A stretch of DNA of 41,953 bases. Origin: an uncultured Porphyromonadaceae bacterium. Lineage in GTDB: Bacteria > Bacteroidota > Bacteroidia > Bacteroidales > Porphyromonadaceae. Of the stretch, positions 16,188 through 23,411 are shown one piece after another (the stretch's first letter is position 1; each line of letters starts with the position of its first letter). The notes under the pieces were generated by a model. That model saw only the letters and a program-made list of their open reading frames with translations, was not told where the DNA came from and ran no database searches. The position numbers were made by a program, and so were the translations under genes. Location: positions 1-41,953 of the forward strand of contig CAMYAB010000015.1 in assembly GCA_947253625.1 (NCBI GenBank), written 5' to 3'.

Positions 16188-18365
16188 TCAGTCGACTCGC
16201 TCCACCTGCTTTACTCCCTTGGTGGTTCTGAGCTTGTTGAGGAGTGCGGTGAGCACCCCCAAGCTCTTGACGTAAATGTAGAAGTAGCCGACGAAAAGGC
16301 CATCCTCGGAGTTGACTTTGAAGCTGCGGAGGGTCACCTCTTTTTCGGTAGAGATCTGACCGGTGATGTTGTTGACCACAGCTAGGTCATCATTTCCCAC
16401 GACACGGAGTGCGGCTTCGTAACCGACGGCATTTTTTTGTCCCGTCCACTCTGCCTTGAGTATGCGGTAGCCGTAGTTCCGAAAGAGATCCGGTGCATTG
16501 GGGCAGTCCATGCGGTGTATGCTCATGCCATTTCCGGTCGTGAAGGCGAATATCTTATCGCCATATATGGGGTTGCAGCACTTGGCGAAACGGTAGGCGA
16601 TTCCGGAGAGGTTTTTGTCGATCAGCAGGACCTCGTCTTTTTCCTTGGTGATGCGCTCGGGCACGGTTGGGCTGATGTAGTCCTCGGCCTTTAGCTTTTC
16701 GGAGGTATCGGCCTCTTGGGTGTCGACACAGGTGCGGTATCGATCCAAAAAAGCATTGAGGTCGACCCGATCGTGGCTTAGGTCGAGGAAAAAGGAGGTG
16801 AGTTGCTTGTAGCCCATCTTGCGCACCAGCTTGCCCACCTCTCCTTCGTTGTAGGGGAGTTTTCGGTTTTTGACCCGTCGTTGCAGCTCTTCTCTCGCCA
16901 GGCGGATGACCTCCTCGTTTTGCGCTCTCAGACTGGCTTTTATTTTGGCTCGTGCCCTACCGGTGGTGACGTAGTTGAGCCAGTCGGGCTTGGGTTGCTG
17001 GTTTTTTGAGGTGATGACCTCGACAGTATCGCCATTTTTGAGGACTTGTCGCAAGGAGGTATTGACACCGTTGACCTTGGCAGAGACGGTATGGCTCCCG
17101 ACACGGGTGTGGATCTGGTAGGCAAAGTCGAGGGTGGTTGCACCCTTGGGTAGCTTGACTAGGTCACCCCGTGGCGTAAAGACGTAGATCTCCTCATCAT
17201 AGAGGTCCATCTTGAAGGCTTGGATGCGCTCCTCCTCGCTTTGGTTGGGGTTTTCGAGGAGGCTTCGGACGCCGGTCATGAATTCGTCCAAACCACTCTC
17301 GGATCTTATCCCCTTGTAGCGCCAGTGTGCGGCAAGCCCTTTCTCAGCCACTTCGTCCATCCGTCGGGTACGGATCTGGACCTCCACCCAGCGTCGGCTC
17401 GGGCCCATCACGGTGATGTGTAGGCTCTCGTAGCCATTGGACTTGGGGATAGAGACCCAGTCCTTGAGCCGCTCGGGATTGGGGCGGTACATATCGGTGA
17501 TGATGGAGTAGACCTGCCAGCACTGGGCGCGCTCCTCCTCGGGTGGTGCCTCTAGGACGATACGGATGGCAAAAAGGTCGTAGATCTCCTCAAAGGCCAC
17601 CTTCTTTTTCTTGAGCTTGTTGCGGATGGAGGAGATGGACTTGGTGCGCCCCTTGATGGTGTACTTGAGCTTGGCCTCGTCCAGTCGCTTGCGCACCGGC
17701 CCGATAAAGGCCTCGATGTAGGCGTCTCGGCTTGCTTTGGTCTCGGCGAGCTTCTCCTTGATGTAGTCAAAGGTCGGACGGTCGGTGTACTTTAGGCAGA
17801 GGTCCTCCATCTCACTCTTGACGCCATAGAGTCCCAGTCGGTGAGCCAGTGGAGCATAGAGGTAGGAGACCTCGATAGCCAGGCCGAGGCGTGCATCCTC
17901 ATCCAAGTGTTGCTCCGCCACTCTGAGGAGCTGCAGCCGTCTGGCCAATAATATGAGTATGATCCGGACATCCTCGGCAAAGGAGAGGAGGAAGTGGCTA
18001 AAGTTTTCGGTCGTGACGACCGGTGAGGTGGCATACAGGTCGGTCACTCGTAGGAGTAGCTCCAGGAGGTGTGCCACGTCCGGGCCAAAGACCGCCCTTG
18101 CCTCATCCACAGTGTAGAGTCCCTCGAGTACCGGTTGCTCCAGCAGGTGAGCCAGGATGGAGCTACCTCGCAGGCCGATCTCCTCGACGATCACCAAGGC
18201 GGTGAGGAGTTGGTTAGCCGGCTCCCTGTCTCCATGCTTCTGCCCCACACGTCGCAGGGCGGCAAGTAGGGGATGCCACTGCGCCTTGGGGATATCGTGA
18301 TCGGCTTGGACCAGCTGTCTCAGGAGCTGTGTCGTCGTGCGGTTGTCGTACTTCAAACGGCTCAT
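16188..18365 (-). CDS. relA: RSH-family (p)ppGpp synthetase with inactive hydrolase domain
   Basis: A 725-residue long RelA/SpoT homologue. The synthetase domain is intact: GRTKSISSI, EIYDLFAIRI, RLKD at 299-302 (the RxKD form), IPKSNGYESLH and VEVQIRTRRMDEVAE. TGS (IYVFTPRGDLVKLPKGAT), helical, Cys-containing (FAKCCNPIYGDKI) and ACT domains follow in order. In the N-terminal HD domain the metal motif is gone: where HDxxED is expected the protein reads EQPVLE (about 75-80), and the LADR motif is LARR. It should therefore make but not degrade (p)ppGpp, acting with a second RSH elsewhere. The start at 18365 was chosen because it follows a GGAGAGGAG box 14 bp after the cdaA stop. A longer open frame into cdaA is rejected. 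RelA versus a more general Rel name is a matter of convention. Confidence 0.93.
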   Translation of the reverse strand: MSRLKYDNRTTTQLLRQLVQADHDIPKAQWHPLLAALRRVGQKHGDREPANQLLTALVIVEEIGLRGSSILAHLLEQPVLEGLYTVDEARAVFGPDVAHLLELLLRVTDLYATSPVVTTENFSHFLLSFAEDVRIILILLARRLQLLRVAEQHLDEDARLGLAIEVSYLYAPLAHRLGLYGVKSEMEDLCLKYTDRPTFDYIKEKLAETKASRDAYIEAFIGPVRKRLDEAKLKYTIKGRTKSISSIRNKLKKKKVAFEEIYDLFAIRIVLEAPPEEERAQCWQVYSIITDMYRPNPERLKDWVSIPKSNGYESLHITVMGPSRRWVEVQIRTRRMDEVAEKGLAAHWRYKGIRSESGLDEFMTGVRSLLENPNQSEEERIQAFKMDLYDEEIYVFTPRGDLVKLPKGATTLDFAYQIHTRVGSHTVSAKVNGVNTSLRQVLKNGDTVEVITSKNQQPKPDWLNYVTTGRARAKIKASLRAQNEEVIRLAREELQRRVKNRKLPYNEGEVGKLVRKMGYKQLTSFFLDLSHDRVDLNAFLDRYRTCVDTQEADTSEKLKAEDYISPTVPERITKEKDEVLLIDKNLSGIAYRFAKCCNPIYGDKIFAFTTGNGMSIHRMDCPNAPDLFRNYGYRILKAEWTGQKNAVGYEAALRVVGNDDLAVVNNITGQISTEKEVTLRSFKVNSEDGLFVGYFYIYVKSLGVLTALLNKLRTTKGVKQVERVD

Positions 18366-18379
18366 TTTGTACTCCTCTC

Positions 18380-19198
18380 CTATGGCTTGACATTCACGAT
18401 GGTCCCCACTTCGCTCATATCCTTGAAGGAGGAGGAGAGAAAGGCCTGCAGTTGGTCCACATCGGCATTGGCGATGAGCTCGCCTCGGTAGGCGAGTGCT
18501 ATCTCCCCGCGCTCTTCGCTGACGATGATGACCTTGGCATCGGATTGCTGGCTCATCCCCAGTCCCGACCGGTGACGGAGTCCCATCTCCTTGGGCAACT
18601 CCTGTCCTTGTGCCACGGGCAAGATGCACCCGGCAGCCATGAGCTTGTGGTGGCTGATGATGAGGGCTCCATCGTGGAGTGGGGAGTTTTTGAAAAAGAT
18701 GTTTTCGATGAGTCGGGAGTTGATATCGGCATTGATGATCTCGCCTGTGTGCATGTAGGGTTCGAGGCTGATCTTCTCCTCTATGACGATCAGTGCGCCT
18801 ACTTTTTTGCGCGCCATACTCACCGATGCAAAGGTGATCATGGCTATGTAGGAGGCTTCGGCCTTTTCGTCACTTTTGCTCCGGCTCTTGAAGAGTCTCC
18901 GGATGGAGAGCCATCGATTGCCACCGGAGCCGAGGGCGTTGAGAAAACGCCGTATATCGTCCTGAAAGATGATCACCAGCGCCAGCAAGCCGGCGTTCAT
19001 GACTGCGCTCATCACTTTGCCCATCAGGCGCATATTGAGCAACAGTGAGGCCACCACCCACAGCAGGACCAAGGTGGCGATGCCCAGTAGGAGGTTGCTG
19101 CTCCCACTCTTGCGTAGCGAGTTGTATATAAGGTATAGGACAGAGCCAAAAATGACGATGTCCAAAAAGTCAATGAAGGTAAATGATAGCCAGCTCAT
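18380..19198 (-). CDS. cdaA: Diadenylate cyclase CdaA (c-di-AMP synthase)
   Basis: A 272-residue membrane-anchored DAC enzyme that makes c-di-AMP from two ATP. Three N-terminal membrane helices (about 5-85) lead to the DAC domain with DGALII and RHRSGLGMSQQSDA, the two catalytic and nucleotide-binding motifs, followed by a short tail. The ATG at 19198 was chosen over an upstream TTG at 19228 because a TAnnTTTG promoter box overlaps the latter. It is first of a two-gene unit with the RSH synthetase, 14 bp apart, joining two nucleotide second messengers. No cdaR or glmM neighbour is seen, which is usual outside Firmicutes. Confidence 0.93.
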   Translation of the reverse strand: MSWLSFTFIDFLDIVIFGSVLYLIYNSLRKSGSSNLLLGIATLVLLWVVASLLLNMRLMGKVMSAVMNAGLLALVIIFQDDIRRFLNALGSGGNRWLSIRRLFKSRSKSDEKAEASYIAMITFASVSMARKKVGALIVIEEKISLEPYMHTGEIINADINSRLIENIFFKNSPLHDGALIISHHKLMAAGCILPVAQGQELPKEMGLRHRSGLGMSQQSDAKVIIVSEERGEIALAYRGELIANADVDQLQAFLSSSFKDMSEVGTIVNVKP

Positions 19199-19225
19199 AT
19201 CGTCGTCAGTCACACTGTATCTGCC

Positions 19226-19233
19226 CAAAGATA
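19226..19233 (-). promoter_or_regulatory. -7 box of the cdaA-relA promoter
   Basis: TATCTTTG on the minus strand matches TAnnTTTG and would start transcription about 20 bases before the cdaA ATG. No clear TTTG box is seen at the expected distance, so only the -7 element is claimed. Confidence 0.5.
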
Positions 19234-19390
19234 CTATTTTCTGCGAAGCACTGGTCCTCTGGGCGTATGTTTCGCCACCCGGGATTCAAGATGCCGGAGG
19301 TGCGACACCCGGAGCTAGATGGTTGTTTGGATTGAGAAAAAGGGGAAAAACATAAGGGTGCCCCCTCCGATCTGCGGTGCATCTTTATTT

Positions 19391-19530
19391 TTTCTATCCG
19401 TCTAAGCGATCGCTTCTATCCGTGAAAAGTTTTGCTTCTATCCGTGAAGACTTTTGCTTCTATCCGTGAAACTCGAGGCTTCTTGCAATCAACTGACTCT
19501 GTGGGGGTTGCAAAAGCGCCAAAACAGACC
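19391..19530 (+). repeat. Dispersed 22-bp-array element, copy 1
   Basis: Four tandem 22-bp units lie at 19391-19412, 19413-19434, 19435-19456 and 19457-19478. Units 2-4 begin with the 14-base core CTTCTATCCGTGAA followed by 8 variable bases. Unit 1 shares CTATCCG, then reads TCTAAGCGATCG, creating the palindrome AAGCGATCGCTT at its junction with unit 2. A tail follows and ends in CAGACC at 19530. It lies in the divergent gap between cdaA and thiL, upstream of the thiL promoter. Three more copies occur in the window. Confidence 0.92.
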
Positions 19531-19567
19531 TCAAAATGGGCTCCAAAATGGGCTTCTCCGGGTGGTT

Positions 19568-19600
19568 TTTGTCTTGCCCGAAGAAATTGTTGTAAGTTTG
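19568..19600 (+). promoter_or_regulatory. Promoter of the thiL-thyA-folA-yccF-murI operon
   Basis: TTTG (19568-19571), a 21-base spacer, then TAAGTTTG (19593-19600), matching TTTG-N19/21-TAnnTTTG. It would give a leader of about 60 bases before the thiL ATG. Repeat copy 1 ends 37 bp upstream of the -33 box. Confidence 0.75.
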
Positions 19601-19667
19601 TGTGAAGATGGGGCCTTATTTGGGTCTCACAACGTAGTAAAACAATCCACAGAGCGAGAGAGATCCC

Positions 19668-20693
19668 ATGGATATAGCAGAGCTTGGTGCCTTTGGGCTG
19701 GTGCAAAAGATCACGGAGCCTTTTCGGTCCACACATGATGAGTCGACAATAGTGGGCATCGGGGATGATGCGGCTGTCCTTGGCCCATCGGTTGCCTCCC
19801 ATACTCTGGTGAGTACGGAGTTGCTGATGGAGGGGATTCACTTTGACTTGGTCTATTTTCCGCTTCGTTATCTAGGCTTCAAGGCAGTGACGTCGGGGGT
19901 TTCGGACCTCATTGCGATGGGGGGGACCCCTCATCAGATCCTACTCTCTCTGGGGCTTTCGCAGCGTTTTCAGGTGGAGGATGTCTCTGCCATCATGGCG
20001 GGTGTGGCAGAGGCGTGTGAGTTTTACCACGTGGATCTGGTGGGTGGCGATACGACCCCATCCCTCACGGGGTTGACGATCAGTGTCACGGCTATCGGCA
20101 GTGTCGGTGAGGGTGAGGCGATCTTGCGCTCGACGGCTCGGAAGGGTGACCTCCTCTGCGTGACCGGCAACCTGGGTGCCGCCTACATGGGCCTTCAGCT
20201 ACTGGTGCGCGAAAAGGTAGCCTATGATGGTACAGCGGACTTCAAGCCCGACTTTGAGGGACGGGAGTATATCCTGCAACGTCAGATGAGACCCATCGCA
20301 CGACTGGATATCCTCCGGGAGCTCGACCGAGTGGGGTTGCGCCCCGGTGCAATGATCGATGTCACCGATGGACTGGCGAGTGACCTTTTGCAGCTGTGCA
20401 AATCATCGGGGGTTGGTTGCAGAGTGTATGAGCAGCGCATACCGATCGACCACGAGACTGTGGGGATGGCCGAGGACTTTGGGCTGGACCCCACGATGTG
20501 TGCGCTGAATGGTGGGGAGGATTTTGAGCTACTCTTCACAGCTCCACTCTCGTCCAAAGAGCTACTGGACACCCTGCCCGATGTGAGCCAGATCGGTTTT
20601 GTCACGGATGCCGGTGATGGCTGTCGCCTAGTGAGTAGTGGGGGTAGCGAGACGGATATAACGGCACAAGGTTTTTCAAAACAAAGATCATGA
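19668..20693 (+). CDS. thiL: Thiamine-monophosphate kinase
   Basis: A 341-residue enzyme that phosphorylates thiamine monophosphate to thiamine pyrophosphate with ATP, the last step of the pathway. Family motifs are GIGDDAAV (about 30-37), GVSDLIAMGG, VGGDTT, CVTGNLG, DVTDGLASDLLQL and NGGEDFELLFT, which bind magnesium, ATP and TMP. The length is normal. Its stop overlaps the thyA start by 4 bases (ATGA), so the two are translationally coupled. It is first of a five-gene plus-strand operon. No other thi gene is in the window. Confidence 0.95.
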   Translation: MDIAELGAFGLVQKITEPFRSTHDESTIVGIGDDAAVLGPSVASHTLVSTELLMEGIHFDLVYFPLRYLGFKAVTSGVSDLIAMGGTPHQILLSLGLSQRFQVEDVSAIMAGVAEACEFYHVDLVGGDTTPSLTGLTISVTAIGSVGEGEAILRSTARKGDLLCVTGNLGAAYMGLQLLVREKVAYDGTADFKPDFEGREYILQRQMRPIARLDILRELDRVGLRPGAMIDVTDGLASDLLQLCKSSGVGCRVYEQRIPIDHETVGMAEDFGLDPTMCALNGGEDFELLFTAPLSSKELLDTLPDVSQIGFVTDAGDGCRLVSSGGSETDITAQGFSKQRS

Positions 20694-21484
20694 AACAATA
20701 CCTCGACCTCCTACGCGACACTCTGGAGCACGGGACTCGCAAGGGCGATCGTACCGGGACCGGGACTCTCAGCACCTTTGGGCACCAAGCCCGATACGAC
20801 CTACGGGATGGTTTTCCGCTGGTAACGACCAAAAAGCTACACCTCCGCAGCATCATTCATGAGCTCCTGTGGTTCGTCCACGGAGACACAAACGTCCGAT
20901 ACCTGCAAGAAAACGGGGTGCGGATCTGGAACGAGTGGGCAGATGAGCAGGGAGACCTGGGGCCAATCTATGGGGCGCAGTGGCGTCGCTGGATGGACCA
21001 AGAGGGGCGGGTGCATGACCAGCTGGCAGAGGTGATACGGACGATACGGACCAACCCCGACAGTCGTCGCATGGTGGTGAGTGCCTGGAACGTCGGACAG
21101 ATCGAGGAGATGCGGTTGCCTCCGTGCCACTTGCTTTTCCAATTTTATGTCGCAGATGGTGTCCTTTCGCTCCAAATGTATCAGAGGAGTGCGGACCTAT
21201 TTTTGGGCGTGCCCTTCAACATAGCCAGCTATGCCCTACTCCTCCGGATGGTGGCCCAAGTGACGGGGCTGGAAGCCGGGACCTTTGTCCACACGACCGG
21301 AGACACACACCTCTACCTCAACCACCTCGAGCAGGCACGCACCCAACTACAGCGAGCGCCTAGAGCGTTGCCCCAAATGTTGCTCAACCCGGAGGTGAAG
21401 GAGATTGAGGATTTTCGGTACGAGGACTTTGAGCTGGTGGGCTACGACCCTTGGCCGGCGATCAAAGCGACAGTGGCTGTCTGA
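20690..21484 (+). CDS. thyA: Thymidylate synthase
   Basis: A 264-residue ThyA that methylates dUMP to dTMP using methylene-tetrahydrofolate, producing dihydrofolate. The length and numbering match E. coli exactly: the catalytic Cys is in PPCH at residue 146, with the RTGTGTLSTFG loop (21-31) at the N-terminus, the folate-binding GPIYGAQWRRW (91-101) and the dUMP-binding NIASYALL. It overlaps thiL by 4 bases and is followed 10 bp later by folA, which recycles its dihydrofolate product. Confidence 0.98.
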   Translation: MKQYLDLLRDTLEHGTRKGDRTGTGTLSTFGHQARYDLRDGFPLVTTKKLHLRSIIHELLWFVHGDTNVRYLQENGVRIWNEWADEQGDLGPIYGAQWRRWMDQEGRVHDQLAEVIRTIRTNPDSRRMVVSAWNVGQIEEMRLPPCHLLFQFYVADGVLSLQMYQRSADLFLGVPFNIASYALLLRMVAQVTGLEAGTFVHTTGDTHLYLNHLEQARTQLQRAPRALPQMLLNPEVKEIEDFRYEDFELVGYDPWPAIKATVAV

Positions 21485-21494
21485 TACTTTTGCT

Positions 21495-21992
21495 ATGCGA
21501 CTCAACCTCATTGTAGCTATAGGCCAAAAGCACGAGATAGGGCAAGGCGGTGACATGCCTTGGCGCAGGGGGCTACCGGCAGATCTGGCTCACTTCAAGT
21601 CCACAACCATGGGCTACCCCATCATCATGGGGCGACGCACGTTTGAATCCTTCCCCAAGGGTGCACTGCCCGGTAGGCGAAATATCGTGATCACTCGCGA
21701 CACCGACTACAAAAGGCCGGGGATCGAAGTGGCCGGCTCACTGGAGGAGGCGTTCGGACTTGTGGCCCATGAGGAGCAATCTTTCGTGATCGGTGGGGCG
21801 CAGATCTATAGGCAGTCGATGGAGAGAGTCGACAGGCTCTACATTACAGTGGTGGAGCAGACCTTTCCGGAGGCCGACACTTTTTTTCCGGAGATCGACC
21901 CGACAAGGTGGATCTGTACAAACAAAGAGGCACATCCGGCGGACGAAAAAAACCTCTACCCCTATCTCTTTACGACCTGGGAACGCCGGTAA
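21495..21992 (+). CDS. folA: Dihydrofolate reductase
   Basis: A 165-residue enzyme that reduces dihydrofolate to tetrahydrofolate with NADPH. Motifs are VAIGQKHEIGQGGDMPW (7-23), the catalytic acid at LPADLAHFK (Asp30, equivalent to E. coli Asp27), IIMGRRTFESF for NADPH binding and FVIGGAQIY. The start at 21495 was chosen because it sits 10 bp after thyA and gives the normal MRLNLIVAIG start; an upstream in-frame ATG lies inside thyA. It is paired with thyA as in many genomes. No residue typical of trimethoprim resistance was evaluated in detail. Confidence 0.97.
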   Translation: MRLNLIVAIGQKHEIGQGGDMPWRRGLPADLAHFKSTTMGYPIIMGRRTFESFPKGALPGRRNIVITRDTDYKRPGIEVAGSLEEAFGLVAHEEQSFVIGGAQIYRQSMERVDRLYITVVEQTFPEADTFFPEIDPTRWICTNKEAHPADEKNLYPYLFTTWERR

Positions 21993-22025
21993 TTCACTTT
22001 ATTCATATTTCGGAACATCAACTCT

Positions 22026-22418
22026 ATGTCAAGTGTAACATCTCCTTGGAATCTTTTCAAAACAATAGTTTGGTGGACCTTGGGTGGCGGTCTTATCCTG
22101 GCGATTGAGTATTTTTTCTGCGGTGTGCTCTGGTGCCTCAGCATCATTGGCATCCCGTGGGGGTTGCAGATCCTCAAGATTGGCACCCTGACACTCTTCC
22201 CCTTTGGTGCCAAGGTTTCGGACGCCAGGGGTGGTGCCATCGGGTGTGTAGGCAACGTCCTGTGGATCCTGACCGGTGGATTGCTGACCGCCTTGTCGCA
22301 CCTGGTGGTCGGTGTCTTGCTCTGCATCACCATCATCGGCATCCCGTGGGGTAAGATGCACTTCAAGTTTGCCCAACTCACCCTTGCGCCTTTCGGACGA
22401 GATATAGAGTTTGCCTGA
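22026..22418 (+). CDS. yccF: YccF-family inner membrane protein
   Basis: A 130-residue protein with two repeats of the YccF (DUF307) domain. Each has a hydrophobic helix followed by SIIGIPWGLQ or TIIGIPWGKM and then a PFG motif (LFPFGAK about 58-64, LAPFGRD near the end). It should have about four membrane segments. The molecular role of the family is not established. Its stop overlaps the murI start by one base, so it is co-translated with the operon, but a link to wall synthesis cannot be concluded from this. Confidence 0.88.
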   Translation: MSSVTSPWNLFKTIVWWTLGGGLILAIEYFFCGVLWCLSIIGIPWGLQILKIGTLTLFPFGAKVSDARGGAIGCVGNVLWILTGGLLTALSHLVVGVLLCITIIGIPWGKMHFKFAQLTLAPFGRDIEFA

Positions 22419-23290
22419 TGTTTCCGGATCACGCTTTTCATCATCCGCCCGACAGGACAGCACCTATCGGGATCTTTGACTCCGGGTACGGAGGCCTCAC
22501 CATATTGCGAGGGCTGCGAGAGGTTTTGCCACAGTACGACTACCTCTATCTAGGCGACAACGCTCGCTCTCCATACGGTCAACACACCTTCGACACCATC
22601 TACCGCTATACCGGACAGGCGGTGGCCTATCTATTTGAGCAAGGATGTCCACTGGTGCTACTGGCGTGCAATACCGCCTCTGCTCGGGCACTCAGAGCTA
22701 TCCAAAACATTGACCTCGTCCGGAGTGCCGACCCCACTCGGCGTGTCCTCGGGGTCATTCGCCCCACGGTCGAGCATATGGATGCCAACACACGCAACGG
22801 ACATGTGGGGATCCTAGCCACCGCCGCAACCGTACAGAGCAATACCTACGGCATAGAGATGAGCGAGTACTTCCCTAGGATCACCCTCTCTCAGCATGCG
22901 GCTCCCATGTGGGTGCCCTTGGTGGAGCATGGGGAGTACCACAGCAGTGTGGGCGTGGATTACTTTGTCCGGAGAGAGGTGGAGGCCCTTTTGGCAATGG
23001 ATCCCGACATGGACCTCATCCAGCTTGCCTGCACCCACTACCCGCTTCTCCTGCCGGTGATACGCAAGTATGTGCCCGACCACATCCGGATCCAAGGACA
23101 AAGCGATATCATGAACGAGTCCACTATGGACTACCTACGCCGACACCCGGAGATGGAGCAACGACTATCCAGGGGCGGACAGCTCCACCTCCTCACCACT
23201 GAGGGGGACGAACGCTTTGCCCAGCTGGCCTCGCGCTTTATAGGCTACGAGCTAAAAAACGCCTCGGTTGAGCATGTTTTTCTCGGATAA
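22418..23290 (+). CDS. murI: Glutamate racemase
   Basis: A 290-residue enzyme that converts L- to D-glutamate for peptidoglycan. The two catalytic cysteines are in LLACNTASA (Cys84) and LACTHYPLL (Cys205). The N-terminal substrate loop IFDSGYGGLTIL (19-30) and GDNARSPYG (47-55) are intact. It is slightly longer than E. coli MurI. It is the last gene of the operon, followed by a strong two-way terminator. The ATG overlaps the yccF stop (TGATG). Confidence 0.96.
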   Translation: MFPDHAFHHPPDRTAPIGIFDSGYGGLTILRGLREVLPQYDYLYLGDNARSPYGQHTFDTIYRYTGQAVAYLFEQGCPLVLLACNTASARALRAIQNIDLVRSADPTRRVLGVIRPTVEHMDANTRNGHVGILATAATVQSNTYGIEMSEYFPRITLSQHAAPMWVPLVEHGEYHSSVGVDYFVRREVEALLAMDPDMDLIQLACTHYPLLLPVIRKYVPDHIRIQGQSDIMNESTMDYLRRHPEMEQRLSRGGQLHLLTTEGDERFAQLASRFIGYELKNASVEHVFLG

Positions 23291-23343
23291 GGTGGGCAAG
23301 AGGGCTTGTCCGTCTTAGGCGACCACACCTATCACAAAAAAAG

Positions 23344-23375
23344 GAGAGCCATGAGGTCATGGCTCTCTTTTTTTT
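23344..23375 (+). terminator. Bidirectional terminator between murI and the transglutaminase gene
   Basis: An 11-bp perfect stem (GAGAGCCATGA and its complement, 23344-23354 with 23357-23367) is followed on the plus strand by eight T. The minus strand also has a T-run (from the A-run at 23336-23342), so the hairpin can end both convergent transcripts. Confidence 0.88.
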
Positions 23376-23411
23376 GCACGAGGGCAACATTTTTCTCGAG
23401 GGTACAAGCGT

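Noticed and set aside
18366..18629. N-terminal extension of the RSH open frame
   Set aside because: It overlaps cdaA in another frame, has low-complexity Arg/Gly-rich content and lies upstream of a good ribosome binding site with the family N-terminus.
19391..19478. CRISPR array as an explanation for the 22-bp repeats
   Set aside because: The variable parts are only 8 bases, the repeats are continuous at 22 bp, the same unit set recurs in four places and no cas gene is visible.
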